Shown here: one piece after another, positions 26,968 to 35,943 of the stretch | Numbering within the stretch: the stretch's first letter is position 1 | Layout of the letters: each line of letters opens with the position of its first letter | Source of the DNA: an uncultured Mycoplasmatota bacterium | Lineage (GTDB): Bacteria; Bacillota_I; Bacilli_A; RF39; UBA660 | Direction: 5' to 3' | Length of the DNA: 64,000 bases | Assembly (NCBI GenBank): GCA_946403755.1 | Contig: CAMJBC010000002.1 | Location: 1-64,000, forward strand | Notes under the pieces: generated by a model | What the model was told of the DNA's origin: nothing | Databases searched by the model: none | The model's input: only the letters and a program-made list of their open reading frames with translations | Program-made: the position numbers and the translations under genes

Positions 26968-27867
26968 TTATATCTTTAAGTACTTCCTAACAGCTCTATA
27001 ACTACCAAAGGCTCCTACTACTATACCAATAGCAAATAATGAAACTACAAGCATCTTTATAACACTACCAGGTGTTACTAATCTAATAATATCAGTAAAT
27101 ACTCTACCGCCTAATTTTTCATATAAATACTTATATCCAAAACAACAACCTGCTACTGGAATTACTGCTCCTAAGAAACCTAGAATAATTCCTTCAAAGA
27201 AGAAAGGTTGTCTAATAAATGCATTAGAAGCACCTACTAATCTTCTTATTTCTATTTCTCTACTTCTTGATTGAATAGTTATTTTAATAGTATTTGCTAT
27301 TAAGAAAGCAGTTACTACTATTAAAGCTATTACTATTGCATACATAATCTTTTTAACTAAGTCGAATATTTTAATTAGTTCTTCTACAGAACCTTCTCCA
27401 TATTTAACTACATCAACATGTTCTAATTTATTTATTTCGTCTGCTGTTTTACCAATACTATTTAAATCTTTTACTTTAACTAAATATGTATCTTGTAAAG
27501 GATTTGTTTCATCACTATATTGAGCAAGTATACTATTAAATATTTCAGAATCTTGTTGCATAGCTAATTTAACATCATTTTTTGAATCAAATTCTATGCT
27601 TTTAATATTATCTAATCCTTCAATAGCTGTTTTAACTGAACCAATAGTTTCTTCATCTATCTTTCTTTCTAAAAATACAACTATTGTCATATCATTTTCT
27701 ACACCTTCAGTAAAATAATTAACATTCTCAGTAAGAAGAATACTAAATCCTACTAACAATAGTGTGATTGTTATACAAGATATACTTGCTAAAGATAATG
27801 AAAAGTTTCTAAATACACCTTGAAAAGATTCAATAATATTACTTTTTAATATTCTAATCGCTTTCAT
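26968..27867 (-). CDS. ftsX: Cell-division ABC transporter permease FtsX
   Basis: A 299-residue membrane protein with one helix at the N-terminus (about 22-45), a large outside loop (45-165), then three further helices (near 172-192, 218-238, 270-290). SRSREIEIRRLVGAS in the cytoplasmic loop is a strong FtsX signature. It passes signals from FtsE to periplasmic or wall hydrolases. The gene overlaps ftsE by 14 bases and precedes the M23 hydrolase by 9. Confidence 0.94.
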   Translation of the reverse strand: MKAIRILKSNIIESFQGVFRNFSLSLASISCITITLLLVGFSILLTENVNYFTEGVENDMTIVVFLERKIDEETIGSVKTAIEGLDNIKSIEFDSKNDVKLAMQQDSEIFNSILAQYSDETNPLQDTYLVKVKDLNSIGKTADEINKLEHVDVVKYGEGSVEELIKIFDLVKKIMYAIVIALIVVTAFLIANTIKITIQSRSREIEIRRLVGASNAFIRQPFFFEGIILGFLGAVIPVAGCCFGYKYLYEKLGGRVFTDIIRLVTPGSVIKMLVVSLFAIGIVVGAFGSYRAVRKYLKI

Positions 27868-28555
27868 CTACTTTATATCTTCCTTTCATATTATCTCCTG
27901 CAACCATACCTTTTTTGATATATATAACTCTTTTTTTCATTTTATTAACTATATCTTTGTCGTGTGTTGCCATAATTATTGTAGTACCTAAATCTTTATT
28001 AATTGATTCAATTACTCCCATAACTTCCATAGACATATCAGGATCTAAGTTACCAGTTGGTTCATCACAAATAAGTATTTTAGGATCATTAACAATTGCT
28101 CTTGCAATACTAACTCTTTGTTGTTCTCCACCAGATAATTCACTAGGATAACTTCTAACTTTGTCTTTTAATCCAACTTGTTCAATTGCCTTTAGAGTTC
28201 TTCTTCTTACTTCACTAGTTTTTAATCCATAAACTTCTAAAGCAAAAGCAACATTTTCATAAACTGTCTTCTTAGGTAATAATTTATAATCTTGGAATAC
28301 TACTCCTAATTTTCTTCTTAATTTATATACTTTACCATTTCTTAATTTAGCTACATTAATACCACCAACAAAGATTTCTCCACTCGTTGGTTTTTCTTGT
28401 CTATAAAGTAATTTAATTAATGTAGATTTACCACTTCCTGAAGCACCTATTACAAATACAAACTCACCCTTTGATATTGTTAGAGATACATCATTTAAAG
28501 CAGGTACACCATTACTATATCTTTTATATACACTTTTAAGTTCAATTAATTGCAT
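27854..28555 (-). CDS. ftsE: Cell-division ATP-binding protein FtsE
   Basis: A 233-residue ABC ATPase and partner of FtsX. Walker A GASGSGKST is near residues 37-45, the signature LSGGEQQR near 139-146 and Walker B ILICDEPTGNLD near 159-170. The VYKRYSNGVPALNDVSL opening and VVFQDYKLLP Q-loop are typical of FtsE. Operon order is yitT, ftsE, ftsX, M23 hydrolase with 8-9 base gaps or overlaps. Confidence 0.95.
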   Translation of the reverse strand: MQLIELKSVYKRYSNGVPALNDVSLTISKGEFVFVIGASGSGKSTLIKLLYRQEKPTSGEIFVGGINVAKLRNGKVYKLRRKLGVVFQDYKLLPKKTVYENVAFALEVYGLKTSEVRRRTLKAIEQVGLKDKVRSYPSELSGGEQQRVSIARAIVNDPKILICDEPTGNLDPDMSMEVMGVIESINKDLGTTIIMATHDKDIVNKMKKRVIYIKKGMVAGDNMKGRYKVDESD

Positions 28556-28563
28556 ATAACCTC

Positions 28564-29490
28564 CTATACCTCTTCAATAGAAATAGCACTTTTTTTAGTT
28601 CCACCAAGTACTTCATAGCAATCACTAACTACTATAAAAGCATTCTCATCTATTTCTTTTATAGCACTTTTAAGTAATGAATATTTTTCTTTAGGAACTA
28701 CACACATAAGCATTTTATTTCTTTTGTGAGAAAAAGCTCCTTTAGTTTCTAATTCAGTTACTCCACTACCAATTACACTTAGTATAAAATCAGTTACTTC
28801 ATCTATTTTATCAGTTTGAATAAAGAATGTTTTAGCATAATTTATTCCTATTAATATTTTATCTACCATTTGGGTGCTTATAACAGTTATTATAAGTGAA
28901 TACATAATAGCTGTATATCCCATTATTACTCCACCGGCTAATATTATTATATAAGCCATATATCTTAATAATTCACCCATATTAATTTTAATATATTTAG
29001 ATAATACTACAGCTAATATACTAGTTCCTCCAGTATTGAATCCAGATTTATATACTAATCCTTCACCAAAACCTCCAACTAAACCTGCTGCAAGTACATA
29101 TAATAGTATATTATCAAAATGGAAATTAATCATAGCAGGAAAATCACTAGTAAAATATACAAATGCTGTATAAACCATAGCTCCCACTATACTTAATAAA
29201 GATTTTTTAGCTCCTATTGTAAAAATACTTATAATTACAAATATAACATTTCCTATTAATATTACTAATGTAGAATTAATCTCAAATAGTTTATTTAAAA
29301 TAATAGCTATACCACCAAGACCACCTAATACAAAATTATTTTGTACACAAAAAAGATTAAATGATAAAGCAGATATTAAAGCACCTATTACAAATAATGT
29401 TGTTTTAACAAAAATAGTTTTATTTATTACTTTAAGTTCTACTTCCTTACTATTAATTTTCTTTTTAAAAATTCTTTTGAAAATACCCAT
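28564..29490 (-). CDS. yitT: YitT-family membrane protein (DUF161/DUF2179)
   Basis: A 308-residue protein with about five or six membrane helices in the first 210 residues and a soluble DUF2179 domain (about 222-300, ITELE-like GVTELETKGAFSHKRNKMLMCVV and DENAFIVVSDCYEVLG). The FGEGLVYKSGFNTGGTSILA loop is a family hallmark. Members are abundant in Bacillota but their transport role is not established. It is first in the ftsEX transcript and has its own extended -10 promoter. Confidence 0.9.
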   Translation of the reverse strand: MGIFKRIFKKKINSKEVELKVINKTIFVKTTLFVIGALISALSFNLFCVQNNFVLGGLGGIAIILNKLFEINSTLVILIGNVIFVIISIFTIGAKKSLLSIVGAMVYTAFVYFTSDFPAMINFHFDNILLYVLAAGLVGGFGEGLVYKSGFNTGGTSILAVVLSKYIKINMGELLRYMAYIIILAGGVIMGYTAIMYSLIITVISTQMVDKILIGINYAKTFFIQTDKIDEVTDFILSVIGSGVTELETKGAFSHKRNKMLMCVVPKEKYSLLKSAIKEIDENAFIVVSDCYEVLGGTKKSAISIEEV

Positions 29491-29509
29491 TTTAATCTTC
29501 CTCTTATTA

Positions 29510-29518
29510 ATTATAACA
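29510..29518 (-). promoter_or_regulatory. Extended -10 promoter of yitT-ftsEX
   Basis: TGTTATAAT is a perfect extended -10, placed directly after the T-run of the prfB terminator and 19 bases before the yitT ATG. The -35 region would fall in the terminator stem and is not convincing. Confidence 0.6.
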
Positions 29519-29555
29519 AAAAAATACCCATAATTCTATAAATTATAGGTATTTT
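29517..29555 (-). terminator. prfB terminator
   Basis: Arms 29521-29535 and 29541-29555 form a 15-base stem with one mismatch and a five-base loop. Seven T follow on the minus strand. Confidence 0.88.
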
Positions 29556-29559
29556 ACAA

Positions 29560-30630
29560 TTATAGCTTTAAGTATTCTTCTAAAAATTCTTGTATTTCTC
29601 CATCTAAAACTTTATCAACACTAGACGTTTCATAATTAGTTCTAGTGTCTTTAACTAAGGTATATGGACACATTACATAACTCCTAATAGCGCTTCCAAA
29701 GTTAACATCCATTACTTCTCCCTTTAATTCTTTAACTTTATCATTAAATTCTTTTAAATTAGCAAGAAATAATTTATTTTGTAACATTTGCATACATCTT
29801 TCTTTATTCTTCATTTGGCTTCTTTCAACTTGGCAAGATACAACTATACCAGTTGGTAAGTGAGTTATTCTAACTGCAGAGTCTGTTGTATTAACACTTT
29901 GTCCACCTGCTCCACTAGAATGATATACATCTATTTTAAGATCACTTTCTTTAATATCTACATTTAAATCTTTATTAATTTCTGGTGTGATAAGTACTGA
30001 TGCAAATGAAGTATGTCTTCTTTTATTACTATCAAAAGGACTTATTCTAACTAATCTATGTACTCCAGTTTCTCCTTTTAAATAACCAAAAGGATAATAA
30101 CCTTTAACAAGTAAAACAACTCCTTTAATTCCTACTTCTTCACCTTCATTTTTACTAATAACTTCATATTTATAATCATGACTATCAAAATATCTAGTAT
30201 ACATTCTTAGTAACATATTGGCCCAATCATTACTTTCAGTACCACCTGCTCCAGAGTGTATTTCTACATATGCATTAGCTGAATCATACTCTCCACTTAA
30301 AAATGTAGATAATTTCATTTCATCTAATTCTTTTTCGATAGTACTAATTTCACTAACTATTTCATTATCATCCATTCCTAATTCAAATAATTCTTTTAAT
30401 GTATTAATACTATCATTTAAAGAATTATATTTATTAACAATTGTATTTAAATTCTTTTGTTCAGTTAATACATCTTTAGTATCACTACCATTCCAAAAAT
30501 CAGGATTATTAATTATTTTAGATAATTCATCTAATCTAGATAATTTTTCACCAATAAAAAGCTTACTCTTCAAATCATCAAGAGTACTTTGAAATTCAAT
30601 TAATTTTCTTTCTATTTCTTTTGTTTCCAT
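29560..30630 (-). CDS. prfB: Peptide chain release factor 2
   Basis: RF2 releases peptides at UAA and UGA codons. The 356-residue protein has the stop-recognition tripeptide SPF (RISPFDSNKRR) and the catalytic GGQ (SGAGGQSVNTTDSAVR). Its presence agrees with TGA being a stop codon in this genome. The N-terminal part is in one continuous frame, so the programmed +1 frameshift common in prfB is absent. The start has no ribosome binding site, and a TATAAT lies six bases before the ATG, which predicts a leaderless mRNA. Confidence 0.95.
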   Translation of the reverse strand: METKEIERKLIEFQSTLDDLKSKLFIGEKLSRLDELSKIINNPDFWNGSDTKDVLTEQKNLNTIVNKYNSLNDSINTLKELFELGMDDNEIVSEISTIEKELDEMKLSTFLSGEYDSANAYVEIHSGAGGTESNDWANMLLRMYTRYFDSHDYKYEVISKNEGEEVGIKGVVLLVKGYYPFGYLKGETGVHRLVRISPFDSNKRRHTSFASVLITPEINKDLNVDIKESDLKIDVYHSSGAGGQSVNTTDSAVRITHLPTGIVVSCQVERSQMKNKERCMQMLQNKLFLANLKEFNDKVKELKGEVMDVNFGSAIRSYVMCPYTLVKDTRTNYETSSVDKVLDGEIQEFLEEYLKL

Positions 30631-30636
30631 AATTTA

Positions 30637-30642
30637 ATTATA
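30637..30642 (-). promoter_or_regulatory. -10 element placing the start site at the prfB ATG
   Basis: TATAAT followed by six bases and then ATG. Transcription normally starts about seven bases past the hexamer, that is at or next to the A of the ATG. The T-run of the ppa terminator fills the spacer; no clear -35. Confidence 0.5.
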
Positions 30643-30668
30643 CAAAAAAACTAGTCAAATGACTAGTT
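30643..30668 (-). terminator. ppa terminator
   Basis: AACTAGTC and GACTAGTT form an eight-base stem with loop AAAT, overlapping the ppa stop, followed by TTTTTTT on the minus strand. Confidence 0.9.
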
Positions 30669-31152
30669 ATCTTTCATTATATGCTTTTATACAATCTTCA
30701 TATAATTTTAAAGCTTCTTCTTTACCATGAAAACCTCTTACTTCAACTTTAATGTTTTGTAATTGTTTATAGTTTTCAAAGAAGTTTCTAATTTCAGATA
30801 ATGTAAATTCTGGTACATCTTCTAATGTTTGAATATAATCATATCTTGGATCACAATCAACAACAGAAATTAATTTATAATCACCTTTTCCATCATCAGA
30901 CATATCTAAATAACCTACTACTCTAGCAGGTACAATACATCCTGGATAAGTTGGTTCTGTTGCGATTACTAAAATATCTAATGGATCTCCATCAGGAGCA
31001 AGAGTTCCTTCAATAGTTCCATATTCAGTTGGATATCCCATGGCAGAATATAAAACTCTATTTAGTCTTATTTTACCATCTTCTCCTTCTTCATACTTAT
31101 TTCTAGATCTATATGGTATTTCTATAACTGCTTCAACTACATCTTTTTTCAT
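30667..31152 (-). CDS. ppa: Family I inorganic pyrophosphatase
   Basis: It hydrolyses pyrophosphate from biosynthetic reactions and drives them forward. The 161-residue protein shows the metal-binding core DGDPLDILV and DCDPRYDYI, and YPTEYGTIEGT near residue 40. It is the last gene of the glyA transcript, 8 bases after a membrane protein gene, and ends at a strong terminator. Confidence 0.95.
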   Translation of the reverse strand: MKKDVVEAVIEIPYRSRNKYEEGEDGKIRLNRVLYSAMGYPTEYGTIEGTLAPDGDPLDILVIATEPTYPGCIVPARVVGYLDMSDDGKGDYKLISVVDCDPRYDYIQTLEDVPEFTLSEIRNFFENYKQLQNIKVEVRGFHGKEEALKLYEDCIKAYNER

Positions 31153-31160
31153 TCTTCCTC

Positions 31161-31817
31161 CTAAAAATCCTTATATTTTTTATCATCTTGTTTATCAACA
31201 ACAAGATTTATTATTGATATTATAACTATTAATAATATTAAACCAACACCACCAATTATACAATATGATATATTTTTATACTCTTTACAACATATTGATA
31301 AACCAAGAAAACAAGTATTCTTTTTTTCTACTACTTCTGGTTCATCTGGAATAGCTTCAAATTTATTTTCATCTATTTTTTTTACTTTTGGCATAGTATA
31401 TTCAACACTAAGCACATTTTCAGATATACTAATTTTTAAATTATCACTAGTTTGTTCTGAAGTATTAATTAAAACTTTAGATATATCATTTATATTCATA
31501 GTTGCATTATTATTAGGTTTTATATCATTTAAAGTAAAACTATATGTTTCATCATTTCTTAATATATATGATGAAGGCAATAATTCACGAGAATTATCTT
31601 CATTTACTTTATATAAACTTATATTACTAGTAAATTCACTAGTTCTATCTTTTAATATTTCACTTTCATTAGTATTAGCATAAATAGAATATGTTAATTT
31701 ATCTACTTGAGTTCCAATTTCAAAATTAAATTTAATATCTAATTTTTCATATGAAGTTGTCTCAGCAAATACTATAAATGGTATAAACAATAATATACTA
31801 ACTAATAGTTTTTTCAT
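31161..31817 (-). CDS. Signal-peptide protein with C-terminal membrane anchor
   Basis: A 218-residue protein with a signal peptide (MKKLLVSILLFIPFIVFAET), an outside beta-rich region (about 20-165) and a C-terminal membrane helix (CIIGGVGLILLIVIISIINLV, about 184-206) with a charged tail. Four closely spaced Cys (NTCFLGLSICC, ISYC) lie just before the helix. I do not recognise the family. It lies between glyA and ppa with 8-base gaps on both sides. Confidence 0.7.
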   Translation of the reverse strand: MKKLLVSILLFIPFIVFAETTSYEKLDIKFNFEIGTQVDKLTYSIYANTNESEILKDRTSEFTSNISLYKVNEDNSRELLPSSYILRNDETYSFTLNDIKPNNNATMNINDISKVLINTSEQTSDNLKISISENVLSVEYTMPKVKKIDENKFEAIPDEPEVVEKKNTCFLGLSICCKEYKNISYCIIGGVGLILLIVIISIINLVVDKQDDKKYKDF

Positions 31818-31825
31818 AAAACCTC

Positions 31826-33067
31826 CTATTTTAGTTTGCTTAAAGGATGAGCTTTAGTTAATTCTAAAACTTCTTTCTTTAATTCTCTTAACACCTCTTT
31901 ATTATTATAATTACTTAATGCTTCAACTATAATATCTGCTATATATCTAGCATCTTTATCATTAAATCCTCTTGTTGTCATAGCAGGAGTTCCAATTCTT
32001 AAACCACTTGTAGTTCTAGGACCTTCTGTATCAAAAGGAATAGAATTTTTATTAACAGTAATGCAAATATCATCTAATGTTTTTTCAGCTATATCACCAG
32101 TAATACCAAAAGTTGATTTAACATCTATTAACATTAAGTGATTGTCTGTTCCACCAGATATTACTCTAACACCTTTTTTAATGAATTCATCACACATAGC
32201 TGCAGCATTTTTAATAATGTTTTTAGCATATGTTTTAAATTCAGGTTGTAATGCTTCATAGAAACATTGTGCTTTAGCACCAATAACATGCATTAATGGT
32301 CCACCTTGAATACCAGGGAATATAGTTTTATTTATTTTCTTAATAATTTCTTCATCATTAGTTAAAATAATTCCACCTCTAGGACCTCTTAAAGTCTTAT
32401 GAGTAGTTGATGTAACTACATCAGCATATGGGAATGGATTCATATGACATCCTGCTGCTATTAAACCTGCTATATGTGCCATATCTACCATTAATATTGC
32501 CCCTACTTCATCAGCAATACGTCTAAATTCTTTAAAATCAATACTTCCTGCATATGCACTAGAGCCAGCTATTATCATTTTAGGTTTAAACTCTTTAGCT
32601 TGTTTCATTATTTTGTCATAATCTAATTTTTCAGTTTTAGGATCTAATTCATATCCTTCAATAATATAATCTTGTCCACTAAAACTTACCTTACTACCAT
32701 GAGTTAAATGTCCTCCTTGAGCAAGACTCATTCCAAGAACTTTATCTCCTTTTTCTAATAATGCTCTATATACTGCCATATTAGCAGAACTTCCACTATG
32801 TGGTTGAACATTAGCATATTTACAATTAAATAACTTGCAAACATATTCAATAGCTTTGTTTTCAAAAATATCTACATTTTCACAACCACCATAATATCTT
32901 TTAGATGGGTATCCTTCAGCATACTTATTAGTAAGTATACTTCCTTGCAACTTTAATACAGCTTTACTTACATAGTTTTCACTAGCAATTAACTCTATAT
33001 TGTTTTGTTGTCTTTTTTTCTCTTTAGCAAGAGCCTTTCTCAATTCAAAATCCATAATATTACTCAC
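31826..33067 (-). CDS. glyA: Serine hydroxymethyltransferase
   Basis: A PLP enzyme that converts serine and tetrahydrofolate to glycine and methylene-tetrahydrofolate. The 413-residue protein contains [10 protein letters not shown] near the N-terminus, [13 protein letters not shown], and the PLP-lysine motif [14 protein letters not shown]. Length is standard. It has its own extended -10 promoter behind the preceding terminator, and leads a three-gene transcript with a membrane protein and ppa. No riboswitch was seen in the short leader. Confidence 0.97.
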   Translation of the reverse strand: MSNIMDFELRKALAKEKKRQQNNIELIASENYVSKAVLKLQGSILTNKYAEGYPSKRYYGGCENVDIFENKAIEYVCKLFNCKYANVQPHSGSSANMAVYRALLEKGDKVLGMSLAQGGHLTHGSKVSFSGQDYIIEGYELDPKTEKLDYDKIMKQAKEFKPKMIIAGSSAYAGSIDFKEFRRIADEVGAILMVDMAHIAGLIAAGCHMNPFPYADVVTSTTHKTLRGPRGGIILTNDEEIIKKINKTIFPGIQGGPLMHVIGAKAQCFYEALQPEFKTYAKNIIKNAAAMCDEFIKKGVRVISGGTDNHLMLIDVKSTFGITGDIAEKTLDDICITVNKNSIPFDTEGPRTTSGLRIGTPAMTTRGFNDKDARYIADIIVEALSNYNNKEVLRELKKEVLELTKAHPLSKLK

Positions 33068-33077
33068 CTCACAAATT

Positions 33078-33086
33078 ATTATATCA
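33078..33086 (-). promoter_or_regulatory. Extended -10 promoter of glyA
   Basis: TGATATAAT directly follows the T-run of the upstream terminator; the same nine bases recur ahead of the LppM-like lipoprotein gene, the RNA methyltransferase and the first HExxH gene. No clear -35. Confidence 0.55.
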
Positions 33087-33124
33087 AAAAAAATGATATT
33101 TCATATTGTTTTGAAACATCATTT
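33085..33124 (-). terminator. Terminator of the lipoprotein gene
   Basis: AAATGATATTTC and GAAACATCATTT form a 12-base stem with one G-U pair and a ten-base loop, overlapping the stop codon, followed by eight T on the minus strand. Confidence 0.85.
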
Positions 33125-34120
33125 TACATTATTATTTGAATTATTAAAATCAACTACCTCATCTACTGAATTAGTAGTAATAAATTTAGGTTGTTGTTTT
33201 ACTTCTTTTGACACTTTTGCTGCTTCAACAATAGCAACTTTAGCTTTCTCTTCTTCTTCTAATTTAAATTCAAAAGATCCATCATTTATTTGATTATTAA
33301 TAGATTCACCAGCTACTTCAGGAGCAGTTTCAGGTTCAACTTCAAAAGCATCTAGTTTATCTTCTATGCTAGGATCATAATCAACATGAATTGGTCCTTT
33401 ATTCTTATCTTCTTCTCTTTTCTTTTTAATAGCTCTAATTACTAAAATCAATATAATAACAAATACTGCTATTCCAACACCACCAACTATATAAACATTA
33501 GTTAAATTAAGTAATGTAAAAGTAAACTTAATATCAGTATCTTGGCTTCTATTTAAATTCCAAGTTAATGTCTTACCATCTTTACTTACTTCATTAGCAT
33601 TATTTTGAATAGTTCCATATGGTACTTCAAGAATAAATTTATAAAACATTTCGCCATCTAAAGTAATCATTCTATCAGTGGATAAATCTACTTCATCTCC
33701 ACCATTAGCAAATATTTCACTTCTTAATCTATATGAAAAATCTGCATAATATGTATTTTTAAAGAAAGATTTTTCGACTTTAAATAATTTCTTATCATCC
33801 ATAGTACCTTTTAATAAATCAGATAATACAACTTTTTCAGCATTTGGTGTTGATACTCTATCTATACTAGAATATCTTTTAGTAACTTTAAGACCACTAT
33901 ATCCATCTTCTTTAACAGTACTAATATTATATCCATTAGAAGCAAGTTTCTTTTGATCTATTTTGTCTAAAGATGTACCATTATCAAGTTCAGTAGAAAT
34001 TAAAAAATCACTTTCAAAATTTATGCTTTTAGTAGGACTAATTTTCATAGTAGTAGTAGATTTAACACAACCACTAAGCATTATCAATATAAAAAATAAT
34101 AATATGATTTTCTTTTTCAT
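33119..34120 (-). CDS. LppM-like lipoprotein with C-terminal membrane helix
   Basis: A 333-residue lipoprotein. The lipobox LSGC is at 15-18 after a hydrophobic signal. An outside domain (about 20-205) starts TMKISPTKSINFESDFLI and resembles LppM-type domains. A second membrane helix (VYIVGGVGIAVFVIILILVI, about 209-228) precedes a charged cytoplasmic tail of about 100 residues. It has a strong promoter and a single-gene transcript. Family assignment is by eye. Confidence 0.7.
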   Translation of the reverse strand: MKKKIILLFFILIMLSGCVKSTTTMKISPTKSINFESDFLISTELDNGTSLDKIDQKKLASNGYNISTVKEDGYSGLKVTKRYSSIDRVSTPNAEKVVLSDLLKGTMDDKKLFKVEKSFFKNTYYADFSYRLRSEIFANGGDEVDLSTDRMITLDGEMFYKFILEVPYGTIQNNANEVSKDGKTLTWNLNRSQDTDIKFTFTLLNLTNVYIVGGVGIAVFVIILILVIRAIKKKREEDKNKGPIHVDYDPSIEDKLDAFEVEPETAPEVAGESINNQINDGSFEFKLEEEEKAKVAIVEAAKVSKEVKQQPKFITTNSVDEVVDFNNSNNNVK

Positions 34121-34144
34121 ATTAGCTCCTTATTCTTAAAATTA

Positions 34145-34173
34145 ATTATATCATTTTTACTCAATATTGTAAA
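34145..34173 (-). promoter_or_regulatory. Promoter of the lipoprotein gene
   Basis: TTTACA, 17 bases, TATAAT, with the TG of an extended -10 (TGATATAAT). One of the best promoters in the window; it is divergent to that of murD. Confidence 0.75.
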
Positions 34174-34189
34174 AATATTATATCACATA

Positions 34190-34218
34190 TTAATAAAAAA
34201 TGATATTTATTGTATAAT
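34190..34218 (+). promoter_or_regulatory. Promoter of murD
   Basis: TTAATA, 17 bases, TATAAT, about 18 bases before the murD ATG. The two divergent promoters sit back to back within 75 bases. Confidence 0.65.
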
Positions 34219-34235
34219 AATTTTAGGTGAGAAAA

Positions 34236-35579
34236 ATGTATGAAAATAAAAAAATATTTATACTAGGAATGGCTAGAAGTGGTTATCATGCCGCTAGAAT
34301 ACTAGCTAAAATGAATAATGAAATTTACCTAAGCGATATTAATGCTAATCAAGATGAAGATCATATAAAAGAATTAGAGAGTTTAGGAGTTAAATTATTA
34401 TTAGGTCCTGATCAAGAAGAAGTTTTTGATGAATCTTTTGATTTAATGGTTAAAAATCCTGGTGTTAAATTTGATAATAAATATGTTAAATATGCAGTAG
34501 AACATAATATAAAAATAATTAATGAAATAGAAATGGCTTATCATTTATTACCAAAAGGAGTTAAATTAATAGCAATTACTGGTACTAATGGTAAAACTAC
34601 TACAGCATCATTAACTTATGAAATAGTATCAAGAGCATTCCCAGGAAGAACAAACTTAGCAGGTAATATTGGTTTTCCATTATGTGAAGTACTTCCAAAC
34701 ATTAAAGAAAATGATTATCTAGTTATGGAAATAGGTGTTCCTCAACTACATGATTTTTATGATTTTAATCCAGATATTGGAGTACTAACAAATATTTATG
34801 AAGCTCATTTAGATATGTTTGGTACAAGAGAATATTATAATGAAAATAAATTAAGATTATTCCAAAATCATACTAAAAAGAATATAGCTATCATTAATCA
34901 AGGTAATGAAGATGCATTTAGAATAACTAAAGATATAAAAAGTACTAAGAAATACTTCTCAAGTAAAGAAAAAATAGATGGTGCTTATCTAGAAAATGAT
35001 GCATTATATTATTACGGAGAAAAAATAATAGATACTAAAGATATTAAATTGCAAGGTGTACATAATTATGAAAATATTATGTGTGCTATTATGATTGCTA
35101 AAGAATTAAATATTTCAAATGAAATAATGTGTGACGTTATAAAAGAATTTAGTGGTGTAGAACATAGAATAGAATATGTAAGAACACTAAATGGTGTAGA
35201 ATATTATAATGATTCAAAAGCAACTAACGTTACTTCTACACAAATAGCACTAAGTGCATTTAAAAAACCAACTATATTAATATTAGGTGGTTTAGATAGA
35301 GGTCACTCATTTGATGGACTAAAAGAATATATGACTAATGTTAAATTAGTATGTAGTTTAGGACAAACAAGTAAAAGAATTAAAGAGTGGTGTGATAATT
35401 TAAATATACCATGTAATTCATTTGAAACATTGAAAGAAGCTACTTCAAATGCCTATGAAAATGCTAATAAAGGAGATGTAGTATTATTAAGTCCTGCATG
35501 TGCATCATGGGATCAATACAAAAAGTTTGAAGACAGAGGCGATGAATTTAAAAATATTGTTAAAGGTTTGGATGAATAA
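34236..35579 (+). CDS. murD: UDP-N-acetylmuramoylalanine-D-glutamate ligase
   Basis: MurD adds D-glutamate to UDP-MurNAc-L-Ala in peptidoglycan synthesis, so the cell makes a wall. The 447-residue protein shows the ATP loop ITGTNGKTTTASL near 115-127, NIGFPLCE, the carbamoylated-Lys/His region NIYEAHLDMFGT and YNDSKATNVTS. The ATG is chosen over an upstream GTG because AGGTGAG lies five bases before it. It is the first of two genes on the plus strand. Confidence 0.95.
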   Translation: MYENKKIFILGMARSGYHAARILAKMNNEIYLSDINANQDEDHIKELESLGVKLLLGPDQEEVFDESFDLMVKNPGVKFDNKYVKYAVEHNIKIINEIEMAYHLLPKGVKLIAITGTNGKTTTASLTYEIVSRAFPGRTNLAGNIGFPLCEVLPNIKENDYLVMEIGVPQLHDFYDFNPDIGVLTNIYEAHLDMFGTREYYNENKLRLFQNHTKKNIAIINQGNEDAFRITKDIKSTKKYFSSKEKIDGAYLENDALYYYGEKIIDTKDIKLQGVHNYENIMCAIMIAKELNISNEIMCDVIKEFSGVEHRIEYVRTLNGVEYYNDSKATNVTSTQIALSAFKKPTILILGGLDRGHSFDGLKEYMTNVKLVCSLGQTSKRIKEWCDNLNIPCNSFETLKEATSNAYENANKGDVVLLSPACASWDQYKKFEDRGDEFKNIVKGLDE

Positions 35580-35919
35580 TATGATAACATGTGAACATTG
35601 TGGAACAGCAATAGATATAGAAAAAAATAAAAGATGTCCTAATTGTGGAGCATCTTATGCAAGAAATAAAGATTATACTGAATATAAAAATAATGTTAAA
35701 AAAGAAAAAGAATATGACTTTAGAGAAAGAGAAGCTGATATAAAAACAAAAGAAATAACAAACGATATATTAGAAAAACAAACTAATATGGTAAATAATC
35801 ATTTTGATTTTACAAAGAAAACTTTCTCAGTACTTTTAATAATATTTGCTATTATATTTGTAGCTTCACTAATATTTATTATCTTTGTATCAAAAAATAT
35901 GTTTGATTTTATAAAATAA
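35572..35919 (+). CDS. Zinc-ribbon membrane protein
   Basis: A 115-residue protein. A zinc ribbon (CEHC and CPNC, about residues 7-27) is followed by a charged helical region and a C-terminal membrane helix (FSVLLIIFAIIFVASLIFIIFV). The start at MNNMITCEHC overlaps murD by eight bases and is supported by AAAGG five bases ahead; a start at the next Met is also possible. Such proteins occur widely in Bacillota without known function. It is coupled to murD and ends at a bidirectional terminator. Confidence 0.75.
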   Translation: MNNMITCEHCGTAIDIEKNKRCPNCGASYARNKDYTEYKNNVKKEKEYDFREREADIKTKEITNDILEKQTNMVNNHFDFTKKTFSVLLIIFAIIFVASLIFIIFVSKNMFDFIK

Positions 35920-35943
35920 AAAGCACTTATTAGTGCTTTTTTA
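35919..35943 (+). terminator. Bidirectional terminator between convergent genes
   Basis: AAAAGCACT and AGTGCTTTT form a nine-base stem with loop TATT and A/T runs on both sides. It serves the murD transcript and the convergent minus-strand gene, whose stop codon it touches. Confidence 0.88.

Noticed and set aside
30218-30592. 124-codon plus-strand frame opposite prfB
   Set aside because: Antisense of conserved RF2 coding sequence; no start signal and shadow-like composition.
33068-33118. Riboswitch (glycine or SAM type) ahead of glyA
   Set aside because: The leader after the predicted start is only a few bases; the hairpin present is the terminator of the upstream gene.
11537-34120. Use of TGA as a Trp codon (Mycoplasma code)
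   Set aside because: tpiA and the LppM-like lipoprotein end at TGA with terminators immediately after, Trp is encoded by TGG, and prfB is present.
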